A stretch of DNA of 64,000 bases from DASXYG01 sp036502625 (GCA_036502625.1 DASXYG010000085.1:1-64000), one strand, 5' to 3'. Positions 8,311-16,908 are shown, numbered from the stretch's first letter. Numbers and translations are program-made. The notes: generated by a model not told the origin, from the letters alone.

Positions 8311-9624
8311 GTGACCTCGACCACGGGAACCACCGAACCCGTCGCGTCGCGCCGCGACGTACGAACCGTCATCGTGTCCAGCCTGGTCGGCACCACCGTC
8401 GAGTGGTACGACTTCTTCCTCTACAGCACGGCCGCCGGGCTGGTGTTCAACAAGCTGTTCTTCCCGGTCGCCGACCCCGCGACCGGGAGCCTGCTGGCGT
8501 TCGCGACGTTCGCCGTCGGGTTCGTCGCGCGGCCGCTCGGCGGCATCCTGTTCGGGCACATCGGCGACCGCGTCGGCCGCAAGCGCACGCTCGTCGCCAC
8601 CATGATCATCATGGGCCTGTCGACGTTCTGCATCGGCCTGCTGCCCACGTACGACCAGGTCGGGCTCCTCGCGCCGGCGCTGCTCGTGGCGCTGCGGGTG
8701 CTCCAGGGCATCGCGATCGGCGGCGAGTGGGGCGGCGCGGTGCTGATGGCCGTCGAGTACGCGCCGCCGAACCGCCGCGGCCTGTACGGGAGCTGGCCGC
8801 AGGTGGGGCTGGCCATCGGGCTGGCGCTCGGCACCGGCCTGTTCGGCATCCTCGGCGCGGTGCTCGACGACGCGAACTTCGCCGCGTACGGCTGGCGGAT
8901 CGGGTTCTTCGCCAGCATCGCGCTGGTCGCCGTCGGGCTCGTCGTACGGCTGAAGGTGTACGAGACGCCGGCGTTCCGGCGGCTGCGCGACCTGGAGGGC
9001 CGGGCGCGCATGCCGTTCATGGAGATGCTCCGCGACCGGCGCGGGCGGCGCAACACCGGGCTCGGGCTGCTGTCACGGTGGGCCGAGGGGGTGGCGTTCA
9101 ACGCGTGGGCGGTGTTCTCGATCTCCTACACGACCGAGACGCTGCACCTCGCGAAGTCCACGATCCTCGTCGCGGTGACCGCGGCGGCGGTGCTGCTCGG
9201 CGTGGCGCTGCCGTTCTCCGGGCACCTGGCCGACCGGTTCGGCGCGCGGCGGATGTTCGCGATCGGGTCGATCGTGCTGGCGGTGCTGGTCGTGCCGGCG
9301 TTCGCGGGGCTGGGCACCGGGCGCACGTGGCTGGTGGCGCTGGTGCTGCTCGTCGGGCTGGGGCTGGCGTACCCGCTGATGTACGGGCCGCAGGCGATCC
9401 TGTACGCCTCGCTGTTCCCGACGCGCGTGCGCTACACGGGCATGTCGTTCGTCTACCAGTTCTCCGGGGTGTACGCCTCCGGGCTGACGCCGCTGATCCT
9501 GACGGCGCTGCTCGCCGGGGCGCACGGCTCGCCGTGGACGGCGTGCGCGTACGTGGTGGTGGCCGCGGTGGTCAGCGCGGTGGCCACGCTGGCGATCCGC
9601 AAGCGCGACCTGTTCCTCACGTAG
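8311..9624 (+). CDS. MFS metabolite:proton symporter (MHS family)
   Basis: A 437-residue, 12-helix carrier of the metabolite:H+ symporter family (ProP/KgtP/ShiA type). The first helix begins with GTTVEWYDFFLYST, a strong family marker, followed by the loop motif GHIGDRVGRKR and GGEWGGA in helix 4-5. The GTG at 8311 is preferred because GAGGAGG stands five bases upstream; an in-frame ATG at 8278 lacks any ribosome site. Typical substrates are small acids or betaines. It is probably co-transcribed with the iron dehydrogenase and would import that enzyme's substrate or a related one. Its stop overlaps the end of the convergent pta gene by eight bases. Confidence 0.9.
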   Translation: MTSTTGTTEPVASRRDVRTVIVSSLVGTTVEWYDFFLYSTAAGLVFNKLFFPVADPATGSLLAFATFAVGFVARPLGGILFGHIGDRVGRKRTLVATMIIMGLSTFCIGLLPTYDQVGLLAPALLVALRVLQGIAIGGEWGGAVLMAVEYAPPNRRGLYGSWPQVGLAIGLALGTGLFGILGAVLDDANFAAYGWRIGFFASIALVAVGLVVRLKVYETPAFRRLRDLEGRARMPFMEMLRDRRGRRNTGLGLLSRWAEGVAFNAWAVFSISYTTETLHLAKSTILVAVTAAAVLLGVALPFSGHLADRFGARRMFAIGSIVLAVLVVPAFAGLGTGRTWLVALVLLVGLGLAYPLMYGPQAILYASLFPTRVRYTGMSFVYQFSGVYASGLTPLILTALLAGAHGSPWTACAYVVVAAVVSAVATLAIRKRDLFLT

Positions 9625-10600
9625 CGGGGGTGCGCGCGGCGGCCTGGGCGGCGGTGATCACGGCGACGGTGAACACGTCGTCGGCGGAGCAGCCGCGCGA
9701 GAGGTCGTTCATGGGGGCGGTGAGGCCTTGGAGCAGCGGTCCGAGGGCCACCGCCCCCGCGAGGCGCTCGGTGATCTTGTAGCCGATGTTGCCGGCCGCG
9801 AGGTCGGGGAAGATCAGCGTGTTCGCCCGCCCGGCGACCGGGGATCCGGACGCCTTGGCCTGGCCGACGGCCTCGACGACGGCCGCGTCGAACTGCAGCT
9901 CGCCGTCCACGCGCAGGTCGGGGCGCGCGGCGCGGACGCGCTCGGTGGCCCGGCGCACGCGGTCGACGTGCGGGTGGGCGGCGCTGCCGTACGTGCTGAA
10001 CGACAGCAGCGCGACGACCGGGTCGCCGCCGGTGAGGTCCGCGTACGTGCCGGCGGTGGCGATGGCGACGTCCGCGAGCTGCGCCTCGTCCGGTTCGGGC
10101 AGCACGGCGCAGTCGCCGTACGCGAGGACCCGGCCGTCCGGGAGCGCCATCAGGAAGCTGCTGCTCAGCGTGGAGATGCCGGGCCGCAGGCCGAGAACGC
10201 GCAGGGCGGCGCGGAGCACGTCGCCGGTGGGGCGCGCGGCCCCGCCGACGCAGGCGTCCGCGTACCCGAGCCGTACGGCCGCAGCCCCCAGGTACAGCGG
10301 ATCAGAAACCCGCTCCACGACCACGCTCGGCGGCCCACCGCCGTCCCGTACGGCCCCGGCCAGCACCTCGCGCACCTCCCGATCCGCCGCGAGCTCCCGG
10401 ACCCGCCACACGGGCACACCCGCCGCGCCCGCCGCCCCGTCCCCGCCGAAGCCCCCGATCAGGACGGGCCGTACGGGCGTGTCCGCGGCGAGCCGTGCGG
10501 CGGCGGCGATCACCCGGGGGTCGTCGCCGTCGGGGAGCACGACGCGGATCGCCGCGCCGTCCAGCGCGGAGATCCAGCGGCGGAGGAGGTCGGGGGGCAT
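9617..10600 (-). CDS. pta: phosphate acetyltransferase
   Basis: A 327-residue short-form Pta, comprising only the catalytic PTA_PTB domain. Recognisable elements are DDPRVIAAA near the N-terminus, DPLYLGAAAVRLG in the middle, and the FDAAVVEAVGQAKASGSPVAG and NTLIFPDLAAGNIGYK region that forms the CoA/acetyl-phosphate site. It converts acetyl phosphate to acetyl-CoA. In sulfonate degraders pta commonly sits beside xsc because Xsc releases acetyl phosphate, and here it lies 88 bases downstream of xsc on the same strand. ATG 10600 was chosen as the first residue of the domain. An 18-bp hairpin lies in the gap upstream. Confidence 0.93.
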   Translation of the reverse strand: MPPDLLRRWISALDGAAIRVVLPDGDDPRVIAAAARLAADTPVRPVLIGGFGGDGAAGAAGVPVWRVRELAADREVREVLAGAVRDGGGPPSVVVERVSDPLYLGAAAVRLGYADACVGGAARPTGDVLRAALRVLGLRPGISTLSSSFLMALPDGRVLAYGDCAVLPEPDEAQLADVAIATAGTYADLTGGDPVVALLSFSTYGSAAHPHVDRVRRATERVRAARPDLRVDGELQFDAAVVEAVGQAKASGSPVAGRANTLIFPDLAAGNIGYKITERLAGAVALGPLLQGLTAPMNDLSRGCSADDVFTVAVITAAQAAARTPAT

Positions 10601-10631
10601 GGCGGTCCTCTCGGCGGCGCGGCGGGGCACA

Positions 10632-10674
10632 CGCCCGGCCACGCACCGCGGGGGGTGCGGTGCGTGGCCGGGCG
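10632..10674 (-). terminator. perfect 18-bp hairpin between xsc and pta
   Basis: CGCCCGGCCACGCACCGC (10632-10649) pairs perfectly with 10657-10674 around a 7-base G-rich loop. Both neighbours are read on the minus strand, so the hairpin sits inside the xsc-pta unit. It has no T-run. It could be a partial terminator or an mRNA stabiliser that lowers pta expression relative to xsc. Confidence 0.75.
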
Positions 10675-10688
10675 CGGCAGGACGGGGG

Positions 10689-12407
10689 TTACATCTGGGC
10701 GTTGAGGTGGGCGTACTTCTCCAGGTAGCGGACCGGGGGGTGGAGGGCGTCGCGGCGGAAGGGCTCGCCCAGCTCGGACGGGTCGGCCATGACCTCCAGG
10801 ACCGTGGGGCGGTTCGAGGCGATGGCCGAGCGGAGGGCGTCCTGGATGTCGGTGTCCTTGTCCACCGTGACGCCCTCGGCGCCCATCGAGCGGGCCACCC
10901 CGGCGAAGCTGGGGTTCTCCAGGTTGGTGCCGACGTACCGGTCGTTGTAGTAGTCGATCTGGTTCTTCTTCTCCGCACCCCACTGGGTGTTGTTCCAGAC
11001 GACGGCCACGACCGGGATGTCCTCACGTACGGCGGTCATCACCTCGGCGAGGCTCATGCCCCAGGCGCCGTCGCCGACGTACGCGACGACCGGCTTGTCC
11101 GGCGCGGCGAGCTTCGCGCCGAGCGCGGTGGGATAGGAGTAGCCGCAGTTCCCGAAGGTCATCGCGGCGAGGAAGTGCCGCGGCTCCTCGAAGTGCAGGT
11201 AGCTGTTGGAGACCGAGCAGACGTTGCCGATGTCGGTGGTGACGATCGCGTCGGCGGGCATGGCGTCGCGCAGCAGCGACAGGGCGCGGCGCGGGCTGAT
11301 CGGCGAGCCGGTCTTCGCGGACATGCCGTCGAGCTCGTCCGCCCAGGCCTTGCGCTCGTCGGCGATGCGCGCGACGACGTCCGTACGGCGCGGCCGGTCG
11401 GCCTGGTTCTCGCGCAGCACGCCGAGGAGCATGCGCGCGGTGGCGCCCGCGTCGCCGCAGATGCCGAGCTGGACCTTCTTGGTCAGGCCGAGCGTGCGGT
11501 GGTCGGCGTCGACCTGGATGACGGTGGCGTCCGTGGGCCAGTAGTCGATGCCGTGCTGCGGGAGCGTGCCGAACGGGTTGATGCGGGTGCCGAGCGCGAG
11601 CACCACGTCGGCCTGGCTGATGAGCTTCATCGCGGCCTTGGAGCCCTGGTAGCCGAGCGGGCCGACGGCGAGCTCGTGGCTCGCGGGGAACGCGTCGTTG
11701 TGCAGGTACGAGCAGGCGACGGGGGCGGTCAGGTACTCCGCGAGCGCCCGCACGTCGCCGGTGGCGTTGCCCTGGACGACGCCGCCGCCGGCGAGGATCA
11801 CCGGGTTCCGCGCGCCGGCGAGCAGCTCGGCGGCGCGGCGCACCTGCTCGGGGTCGCCCGCGCCCGGCGCGACGTCCAGCGACGGGTACACGTCGTACTC
11901 CGCCTCGCCGTAGAAGTAGTCGCGCGGTATGTCGATCTGCACGGGGCCGTGCTCGGCCTTGGCGAGGTAGAACGCGCGGCGGGTGAGCTCGGTCATCCGC
12001 TCGGACCGGTTGACCTGCACCTGCCACTTGGTGATCTTGGAGAAGATCGGCAGTTGCTCGGTCTCCTGGAAGCCGCCGAGGCCGGTGCCCATGCTGCCCG
12101 CGGACGGCGTGACGACCACCATCGGGGTGTGCGCCCAGTACGCGGCGGCCACGGCGGTGACGAAGTTCGTGATGCCGGGGCCGTTCTGCGCGGTGACCGC
12201 GGTCGGCCGCCCGGTCACGCGGGCGTAGCCGTCGGCCATGTGCGCGGCGTTCTGCTCGTGCGCGACCGGGAGGAACCGGATGCCGGCGTCATTGAACAGG
12301 TCGAGGGCGTCCATGAACGCCGAGCCCACGATGCCCGGGACGAGCGTGACCCCCTCGGCGACCAGTTGCTCGACGAACGCCTCGCTGGCGGTCATCTTCG
12401 TCGGCAT
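10689..12407 (-). CDS. xsc: sulfoacetaldehyde acetyltransferase
   Basis: A 572-residue thiamine-diphosphate enzyme of the acetolactate-synthase superfamily whose length and sequence throughout match Xsc. It converts sulfoacetaldehyde and phosphate to acetyl phosphate and sulfite in the cytoplasm. The catalytic Glu51 lies in HEQNAAHMADGYAR, and the cofactor motif GDG (445-447) is followed by NN (472-473). Stretches such as GGFQETEQLP and NPFGTLPQHGIDYWP set it apart from IlvB and from oxalyl-CoA decarboxylase. ATG 12407 has GGAGG seven bases upstream. It is followed by pta and is divergent from an IclR regulator. Two TTCCA half-sites 20 bases apart sit in its promoter region. Confidence 0.95.
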   Translation of the reverse strand: MPTKMTASEAFVEQLVAEGVTLVPGIVGSAFMDALDLFNDAGIRFLPVAHEQNAAHMADGYARVTGRPTAVTAQNGPGITNFVTAVAAAYWAHTPMVVVTPSAGSMGTGLGGFQETEQLPIFSKITKWQVQVNRSERMTELTRRAFYLAKAEHGPVQIDIPRDYFYGEAEYDVYPSLDVAPGAGDPEQVRRAAELLAGARNPVILAGGGVVQGNATGDVRALAEYLTAPVACSYLHNDAFPASHELAVGPLGYQGSKAAMKLISQADVVLALGTRINPFGTLPQHGIDYWPTDATVIQVDADHRTLGLTKKVQLGICGDAGATARMLLGVLRENQADRPRRTDVVARIADERKAWADELDGMSAKTGSPISPRRALSLLRDAMPADAIVTTDIGNVCSVSNSYLHFEEPRHFLAAMTFGNCGYSYPTALGAKLAAPDKPVVAYVGDGAWGMSLAEVMTAVREDIPVVAVVWNNTQWGAEKKNQIDYYNDRYVGTNLENPSFAGVARSMGAEGVTVDKDTDIQDALRSAIASNRPTVLEVMADPSELGEPFRRDALHPPVRYLEKYAHLNAQM

Positions 12408-12423
12408 GCGTACACCTCCACGG

Positions 12424-12449
12424 CTTCCATAATCTGGGATTGTCTTCCA
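12424..12449 (-). promoter_or_regulatory. paired CTTCCA half-sites in the xsc promoter region
   Basis: CTTCCA occurs at 12424-12429 and again at 12444-12449, exactly two helical turns apart, within the 42 bases before the xsc start. The same 20-base spacing is found before the iron alcohol dehydrogenase gene. I cannot place a convincing -35/-10 pair for xsc. Confidence 0.55.
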
Positions 12450-12497
12450 AACTCGAACTTAGGAGCGCGGACGGGCCCTGTCAATGGCCGTAAGATG

Positions 12498-12514
12498 CTT
12501 CCAGCATGTGGAAG
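12498..12514. promoter_or_regulatory. TTCCA-N5-TGGAA palindrome before the IclR gene
   Basis: CTTCCA-GCATG-TGGAAG is a perfect inverted repeat with 6-bp arms, placed between the divergent xsc and iclR-type genes and ending 13 bases before the regulator's ATG. Its position suits autoregulation. The identical arms and spacing occur in the sauS-sauU gap. Confidence 0.75.
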
Positions 12515-12526
12515 GGAGAGGGGTAA

Positions 12527-13348
12527 ATGACGGTGGCGAAGGAGTCCGGTGAGACGGGACGGATCGCCGGGACGCAGGCGATCTCGCGGGCGTTCGCGGT
12601 CCTGCACCTGTTCCGCGACCACGTCGGCGAGCCGGGCGGCGACCGCGCCGGCGAGCTGGGCGTGGGCGCGGTCGCGCGCGAGCTCGGGCTGACGCTCAGC
12701 ACGGCGCACCGGATGATCCGCGCGCTGGTCGCGGAGGGCTACCTGGCGCAGAGCCCGCGCAGCGAGCGCTACTACCTGGGCACGGCGGCGTTCCTGCTCG
12801 GCCAGGCGGCGCAGCGCAACCTGGGCCTGGAGGCGGTCAGGCCGGTGCTGGAGAAGCTGGGCGCGGACACCGGGGAGTCGGTCAACCTGGGCATGCTCGA
12901 CGGCGGCCACGCGGTGATCGTGCAGCGCGTCGAGTCCTCGCAGCCGCTGCGGTTCAGCCAGTCCCCCGGCACCCGGCTCACGCTGTACGCCACGTCCATG
13001 GGCAAGGTGTTCCTGGCGTTCAACACCGACCTCGGCGCGTACCTCGCCGACCTCGGCCCGAAACTGGACCGGCTGACCCCCAAGACGCACGGCTCCGCGC
13101 GGTCGCTGCGCGGCGACCTCAAGGCCATCCGCGAGCGCGGCTGGTCCACCGACGACGAGGAGTCCATCCTCGGCGTGCGCTGCGTCGGCGCGCCGGTGCT
13201 CGACGCCGAGGGCAAGGCGCGCGCGGCCATCGCCGTCCAGGCGCCGGCGGTCCGCATGCCGGACGCCCGGTACGACGAATTGGGCCCGCTGGTCGTGGCG
13301 GCCGCGGACGCGATCGCGCCGCTGCTCCCCGCGGGCCACGCCATCTGA
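12527..13348 (+). CDS. IclR-family transcriptional regulator
   Basis: A 273-residue IclR protein with an N-terminal winged helix (AISRAFAVLHLF through LTLSTAHRMIRALVAEGYL, about residues 20-85) and a C-terminal effector domain with the typical ATSMGKVFLAF, ILGVRCVGAPV and AAIAVQAPA strands. An extra Gly/Glu/Asp-rich insertion (about residues 43-52) lengthens the first turn of the DNA-binding domain. ATG 12527 follows a GGGAGAGGGG ribosome site. The gene is divergent from xsc and tail-to-tail with the acyl-CoA ligase genes. It is the obvious candidate to bind the CTTCCA-N5-TGGAAG palindromes, with a sulfonate or sulfoacetaldehyde-derived ligand; both points are inference. Confidence 0.92.
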   Translation: MTVAKESGETGRIAGTQAISRAFAVLHLFRDHVGEPGGDRAGELGVGAVARELGLTLSTAHRMIRALVAEGYLAQSPRSERYYLGTAAFLLGQAAQRNLGLEAVRPVLEKLGADTGESVNLGMLDGGHAVIVQRVESSQPLRFSQSPGTRLTLYATSMGKVFLAFNTDLGAYLADLGPKLDRLTPKTHGSARSLRGDLKAIRERGWSTDDEESILGVRCVGAPVLDAEGKARAAIAVQAPAVRMPDARYDELGPLVVAAADAIAPLLPAGHAI

Positions 13349-13353
13349 TCCGC

Positions 13354-14223
13354 TCAGGGCAGCCGGGCGCGCAGCGCCTCGCCGACCTCGCCGGGCATGT
13401 CGATCACCGTGGCGCCGGCCTCGGTGAGCGCGCGGACCTTCGACTCCCCCGTGCCGCGCCCGGCCGACACGATGGCCCCCGCGTGGCCCATGCGCCGTCC
13501 GGGGGGCGCCGTGCGCCCGGCGATCAGCGCGACGACCGGCTTGGACATGCCGGCGACGTACGCGGCGGCGTCCTCTTCCATGGCGCCGCCGATCTCGCCG
13601 ACCAGCACGACGGCGCGGGTGCGCGGGTCGCCGTCCAGGATCTCCAGGGCGTCGCGCGTCGTCGTGCCGAGCACGGGGTCGCCGCCGACGCCGAGGAACG
13701 CCGACTGCCCGAAGCCGCCCCGCCGTACGTTCAGCGACATCAGCGTGCCGAGGCTGCCGCTGCGCGAGACCACGCCGACGTCGCCGGGCGCGAAGATCGT
13801 GTCGACGAAGCCCGGCATGATGCCCACCGACGCCTCCCCCGGCACGACCAGCCCGGCGGTGTTCGGGCCGAGCACCCGGGCGCCCGTCTCGCGCGCGGCG
13901 GCCAGCACCTCCATGACGTCCTGGTACGGCACGTGCTCGGTGAGGAACACCAGGCCGCGTACCCCGGCGGCGATCGCGTCGAGCGCGGCGTCGCGGGCCG
14001 CGAGCGGCGGCACGAACAGCACGGACACGTCGAGCGCGTGCTCCTTCGCGGCGGCCACCGCGGAGTCGTACACGGGCACGCCCTCGACCGTGCCGCCGCC
14101 CTTGCCCGGGGTGGCGCCGGCCACGACGCGGGTGCCGCAGCCCATCATCGCGTTCGTCCAGAACCGGCCCTGCTTCCCGGTGATGCCCTGGACCAGGACC
14201 GTGTCCGTGCCGGTGACCAGCAT
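13354..14223 (-). CDS. NDP-forming acyl-CoA ligase alpha subunit (probable sulfoacetate-CoA ligase)
   Basis: A 289-residue homologue of the succinyl-CoA synthetase alpha chain. The N-terminal CoA-binding Rossmann fold contains GITGKQGRFW, and the active-site phosphohistidine is His247 in GRRMGHAGAIVS. It starts with ATG 14223, overlapping the stop of the beta gene by one base (TGATG). The housekeeping SucCD is unlikely here, because the pair is locked between sauS and the IclR/xsc genes. I infer that it joins CoA to sulfoacetate with ATP hydrolysis to ADP, in place of the AMP-forming SauT of Cupriavidus. An ADP-forming sulfoacetate-CoA ligase has, as I recall, been described in a sulfoquinovose pathway (SqwKL). 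Confidence 0.85.
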   Translation of the reverse strand: MLVTGTDTVLVQGITGKQGRFWTNAMMGCGTRVVAGATPGKGGGTVEGVPVYDSAVAAAKEHALDVSVLFVPPLAARDAALDAIAAGVRGLVFLTEHVPYQDVMEVLAAARETGARVLGPNTAGLVVPGEASVGIMPGFVDTIFAPGDVGVVSRSGSLGTLMSLNVRRGGFGQSAFLGVGGDPVLGTTTRDALEILDGDPRTRAVVLVGEIGGAMEEDAAAYVAGMSKPVVALIAGRTAPPGRRMGHAGAIVSAGRGTGESKVRALTEAGATVIDMPGEVGEALRARLP

Positions 14224-15353
14224 CAGCGCACCTCCGCGCAGGCGTTGACGGCGGCCGCGACCGCCGCGCCCATGTCGTCGTACGGGTCGAGGCCCAGGCG
14301 GTCGCGGACCAACGCGATGGCGTCGTCCTCGCCGGTGCCGTGGATGGTGAAGAACACCGGGACGTCCGGGCGCAGCTCCTCCAGGGCGGCCACGACGCCG
14401 CCGGCCATGACGTCCGTACGGGCGAACGCGCCGCAGAAGTTGACCAGCAGGCTGCGGACCCGCGGGTTGCCGAGCACGACGCGCAGCGCCGGCACGGCCT
14501 TGGTGTAGGCGTCGCCGCCGATCTCGCAGAAGTTCGCGGGCCGGCCGCCGTGGTGGTTGACGGCGTCGAGGGTCTGCATGGTGAGGCCGGCGCCGTTGGC
14601 GAGCACGCCGACCTCGCCGTCGAGCTCGATGTAGACCAGCCCGGCGGCGCGCGCCTCGCGTTCCAGGTCGGTGCCGTACGGCGCGGGCGCGGGCAGGTCC
14701 GGGTGGCGCGGCACGGCGCCGGGGTCGATGGTGATCTTGGCGTCCAGCGCGACCGGGCCGCCGGGGGTGAGCGCGAGCGGGTTGACCTCGGCCAGCTCGG
14801 CGTCGTTGGCCCGGTACGCGCCGTACAGGGCGACGAGCGCCGCACCCACCGCCGCCCGGTCCGCCGCGGCGATCCCGGCCCGCGCCGCCAGGCCCTCGGC
14901 CGCCTCTTGGGTGAGGCCCGTACGGATGTCGACGGGGAGACGCGCCATGCCGTCCGGCGCGCCGCCGGACGCCTCCTCCACCTCCATGCCGCCGGCGGTC
15001 GAGCAGAGGGCGAGGGGGCCCTTGGTCTCCGGGTCGTTGAGGACGGCCGCGTACAGTTCCGCGGTGATCTCGATCCGGCGCTCCACCAGGACCTCGGCGC
15101 AGGTGGCGCCGGCCAGGTCGGCGCCCAGGAGGCGGGCGGCGGCCGCGCGCGCCTCGTCCGGGGTGGCGGCGGGGAGGATGGCGCCGGCCTTGCCGCGGCG
15201 GCCCGACGGCACCTGGGCCTTGATCATGACGGGGGCGGCGAGCCGCGCCGCGATCGCGTACGCGTCGTCGGCCGTGGCCGCGACCGCGCCGTCGGGGACC
15301 GTGAGCCCGGCGCCGGCGAGGAGCCGCTTGCCCTGGTGTTCCAGCAGGTCCAT
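14223..15353 (-). CDS. NDP-forming acyl-CoA ligase beta subunit (probable sulfoacetate-CoA ligase)
   Basis: A 376-residue homologue of the succinyl-CoA synthetase beta chain: ATP-grasp domain first (MDLLEHQGKRLL, then IKAQVPSGRRGKAG at about 46-59), with the flavodoxin-like ligase domain after residue 240. NGAGLTMQTLDAVNHHGG and the NFCEIGGDA segment match the family. ATG 15353 lies five bases after the sauS stop and has GGGAGG eight bases upstream. With the alpha gene it makes a complete ligase. The replacement of the usual NPAN-type loop by ANFCEIGGDAYTK may mark altered acid specificity. Substrate assignment to sulfoacetate rests on neighbours only. Confidence 0.85.
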   Translation of the reverse strand: MDLLEHQGKRLLAGAGLTVPDGAVAATADDAYAIAARLAAPVMIKAQVPSGRRGKAGAILPAATPDEARAAAARLLGADLAGATCAEVLVERRIEITAELYAAVLNDPETKGPLALCSTAGGMEVEEASGGAPDGMARLPVDIRTGLTQEAAEGLAARAGIAAADRAAVGAALVALYGAYRANDAELAEVNPLALTPGGPVALDAKITIDPGAVPRHPDLPAPAPYGTDLEREARAAGLVYIELDGEVGVLANGAGLTMQTLDAVNHHGGRPANFCEIGGDAYTKAVPALRVVLGNPRVRSLLVNFCGAFARTDVMAGGVVAALEELRPDVPVFFTIHGTGEDDAIALVRDRLGLDPYDDMGAAVAAAVNACAEVR

Positions 15354-15358
15354 CGCGC

Positions 15359-16762
15359 TCACCTCCCGTACGCCGCGTGGTAGCCGCCGAACAGGTCGGC
15401 CTCGGCGGGTTCGCGCGGCGGGATGACCCGGGCCAGCCGGGTGTAGTTGAGGAAGTGCCGGTACGACAGGTTGTCGCTGGTGCTGTTGCCCGCCCAGGTG
15501 CCGGCGCCCATGGTGAGCGTGAAGCCGAGGCCGTTGTCGAACGAGCCGCCCGTGCCGAGGCAGTGCGCCTGGTTGACCAGCACCCGGGCCACCTTCAGCC
15601 GGTCGGCGACGTGGCGGGCGCGCGCCTCGTCGCGGGTGTGGATGCCGCACGAGTGGCCGGCGCCGCAGAAGTCGAGGATGTGCTGGATGCGGTCCAGGCA
15701 GGCGTCGAGGTCGGCGAAGCGGTAGACGGCGAGCACCACGGACAGCTTCTCGCCGCTGAACGGGTGGTCCGGGCCGTAGCCGTCCTCCTCCACCATGAGG
15801 AACCGCGCCGCGCGTGCCGCGTCCGGCAGGCCGGCGAGGTCGGCGATGACGGCGGGCGCCTGCGCGGTGACCGCGCCGCTGAGCCGCCCGTCCGGCCACA
15901 TGACCTTGGCGAGCCGGTCCTTCTCGTCGGCGGTGAGCAGGTAGCCGCCCTCGGCGCGCAGCGCGTCCATCGCGGCGTCGTAGACCGCGTCGTGGAGGTG
16001 CACGGAGTTCTCCGAGGAGCAGCTCGTGGCGTAGTCGAAGGTCTTGCTGACGCGGATCTTCGCGGCGGCGTCGGCGAGGTCGGCGTCCGCGTCGACGATG
16101 ACGGGCGCGTTGCCGGCGCCGACGCCGATCGCCGGGGTGCCGCTGGTGTACGCGGCGCGCACGTTGCGCTGGGAGCCGGTCACCACGACCATGTCGGCGC
16201 GGTCCATCAGCTCGGTGGTGCGCGCCTTGGACGGCGCCCGCACGTACTGCACGAGGTCGCGCGGCGCGCCGACCTTGTCCAGCTCGCGGTGGATGTAGTC
16301 GACGAGCAGGGCGCAGGTCGTCGCGCCCTTCGGCGACGGCGCGAGGATCACCGCGTTGCGGCCCTTGAGGATCATCATCGCCTTGTTGGCCGGGGTGGCG
16401 GACGGGTTGGTCGACGGGCACACGGCGGCCACGACGCCCATCGGCTTGGCGTACGTGGTGACGCCGGTCGCCGGGTCGTCGTCGATCACGCCCACCGACG
16501 GCGCGCCGGTGAGGTCGCGCAGCGTGCCGAAGGTCTTGCGGCGGTTCTTGGCGATCTTGTCGCCGACCTCGCCGAGCCCGGTGTCGCGCACCGCGAGCTC
16601 GGCCAGCTCACGCGCGCGTCCCGGCTCGTAGATGGCCCACGCGACCGCGGTGACGACGTCGTCAACGCGTGCCTGGTCGTATCCCTCGAAGATCGCCTGC
16701 GCTGTTCGCGCCCGATCGATCAGCTCGTCGATCCCGGTGGCTGCGGGCGGGCCTGCGGGCAT
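15359..16762 (-). CDS. sauS: CoA-acylating sulfoacetaldehyde dehydrogenase
   Basis: A 467-residue acylating aldehyde dehydrogenase of the EutE/SauS type. The nucleophile is Cys248 in YATSCSSENS, with the upstream cofactor region VCPSTNPSATPANKAM typical of CoA-dependent members. Members of this subgroup interconvert sulfoacetaldehyde and sulfoacetyl-CoA with NADP(H). Close linkage to xsc and to an acyl-CoA ligase supports the SauS role, making sulfoacetaldehyde from sulfoacetyl-CoA. ATG 16762 was chosen because GGAAGGAG lies six bases upstream; the frame extends 19 codons further without a ribosome site. It leads a sauS-ligase beta-ligase alpha operon and is divergent from the carrier gene. 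Confidence 0.88.
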   Translation of the reverse strand: MPAGPPAATGIDELIDRARTAQAIFEGYDQARVDDVVTAVAWAIYEPGRARELAELAVRDTGLGEVGDKIAKNRRKTFGTLRDLTGAPSVGVIDDDPATGVTTYAKPMGVVAAVCPSTNPSATPANKAMMILKGRNAVILAPSPKGATTCALLVDYIHRELDKVGAPRDLVQYVRAPSKARTTELMDRADMVVVTGSQRNVRAAYTSGTPAIGVGAGNAPVIVDADADLADAAAKIRVSKTFDYATSCSSENSVHLHDAVYDAAMDALRAEGGYLLTADEKDRLAKVMWPDGRLSGAVTAQAPAVIADLAGLPDAARAARFLMVEEDGYGPDHPFSGEKLSVVLAVYRFADLDACLDRIQHILDFCGAGHSCGIHTRDEARARHVADRLKVARVLVNQAHCLGTGGSFDNGLGFTLTMGAGTWAGNSTSDNLSYRHFLNYTRLARVIPPREPAEADLFGGYHAAYGR

Positions 16763-16877
16763 GGCGCGCTCCTTCCCGTCCTCGCGGATTTCACATCGTG
16801 GTAATACCTCCCATTTCACGGACGTACCGGACCTGCGTCAACACGGTGACCCACGTGTGCTCGGTCACGTACACGCA

Positions 16878-16906
16878 TTGACAGAGGTTGGGCGGACTTC
16901 TACCGT
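16878..16906 (+). promoter_or_regulatory. promoter for the SauU-like carrier
   Basis: TTGACA (16878-16883), a 17-base spacer and TACCGT (16901-16906) form a good actinobacterial housekeeping promoter. Transcription should begin near 16913, inside the operator that follows, about 36 bases before the carrier's ATG. Confidence 0.7.
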
Positions 16907-16908
16907 CA

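Noticed and set aside
6699..9782. A 1027-codon open frame on the plus strand across the iron dehydrogenase and MHS genes
   Set aside because: Its translation is Arg/Gly/Ala low-complexity with no domain, and two well-supported genes occupy another frame of the same strand. It is a GC-content shadow.
9786..12530. A 914-codon open frame opposite pta and xsc
   Set aside because: Antisense to two clearly identified enzymes; composition is typical of a GC-rich shadow frame.
13354..15353. Housekeeping succinyl-CoA synthetase SucCD
   Set aside because: Similarity is real, but the genes are translationally coupled to sauS and placed beside xsc and its regulator; a dedicated acyl-CoA ligase is the better reading, though unproved.
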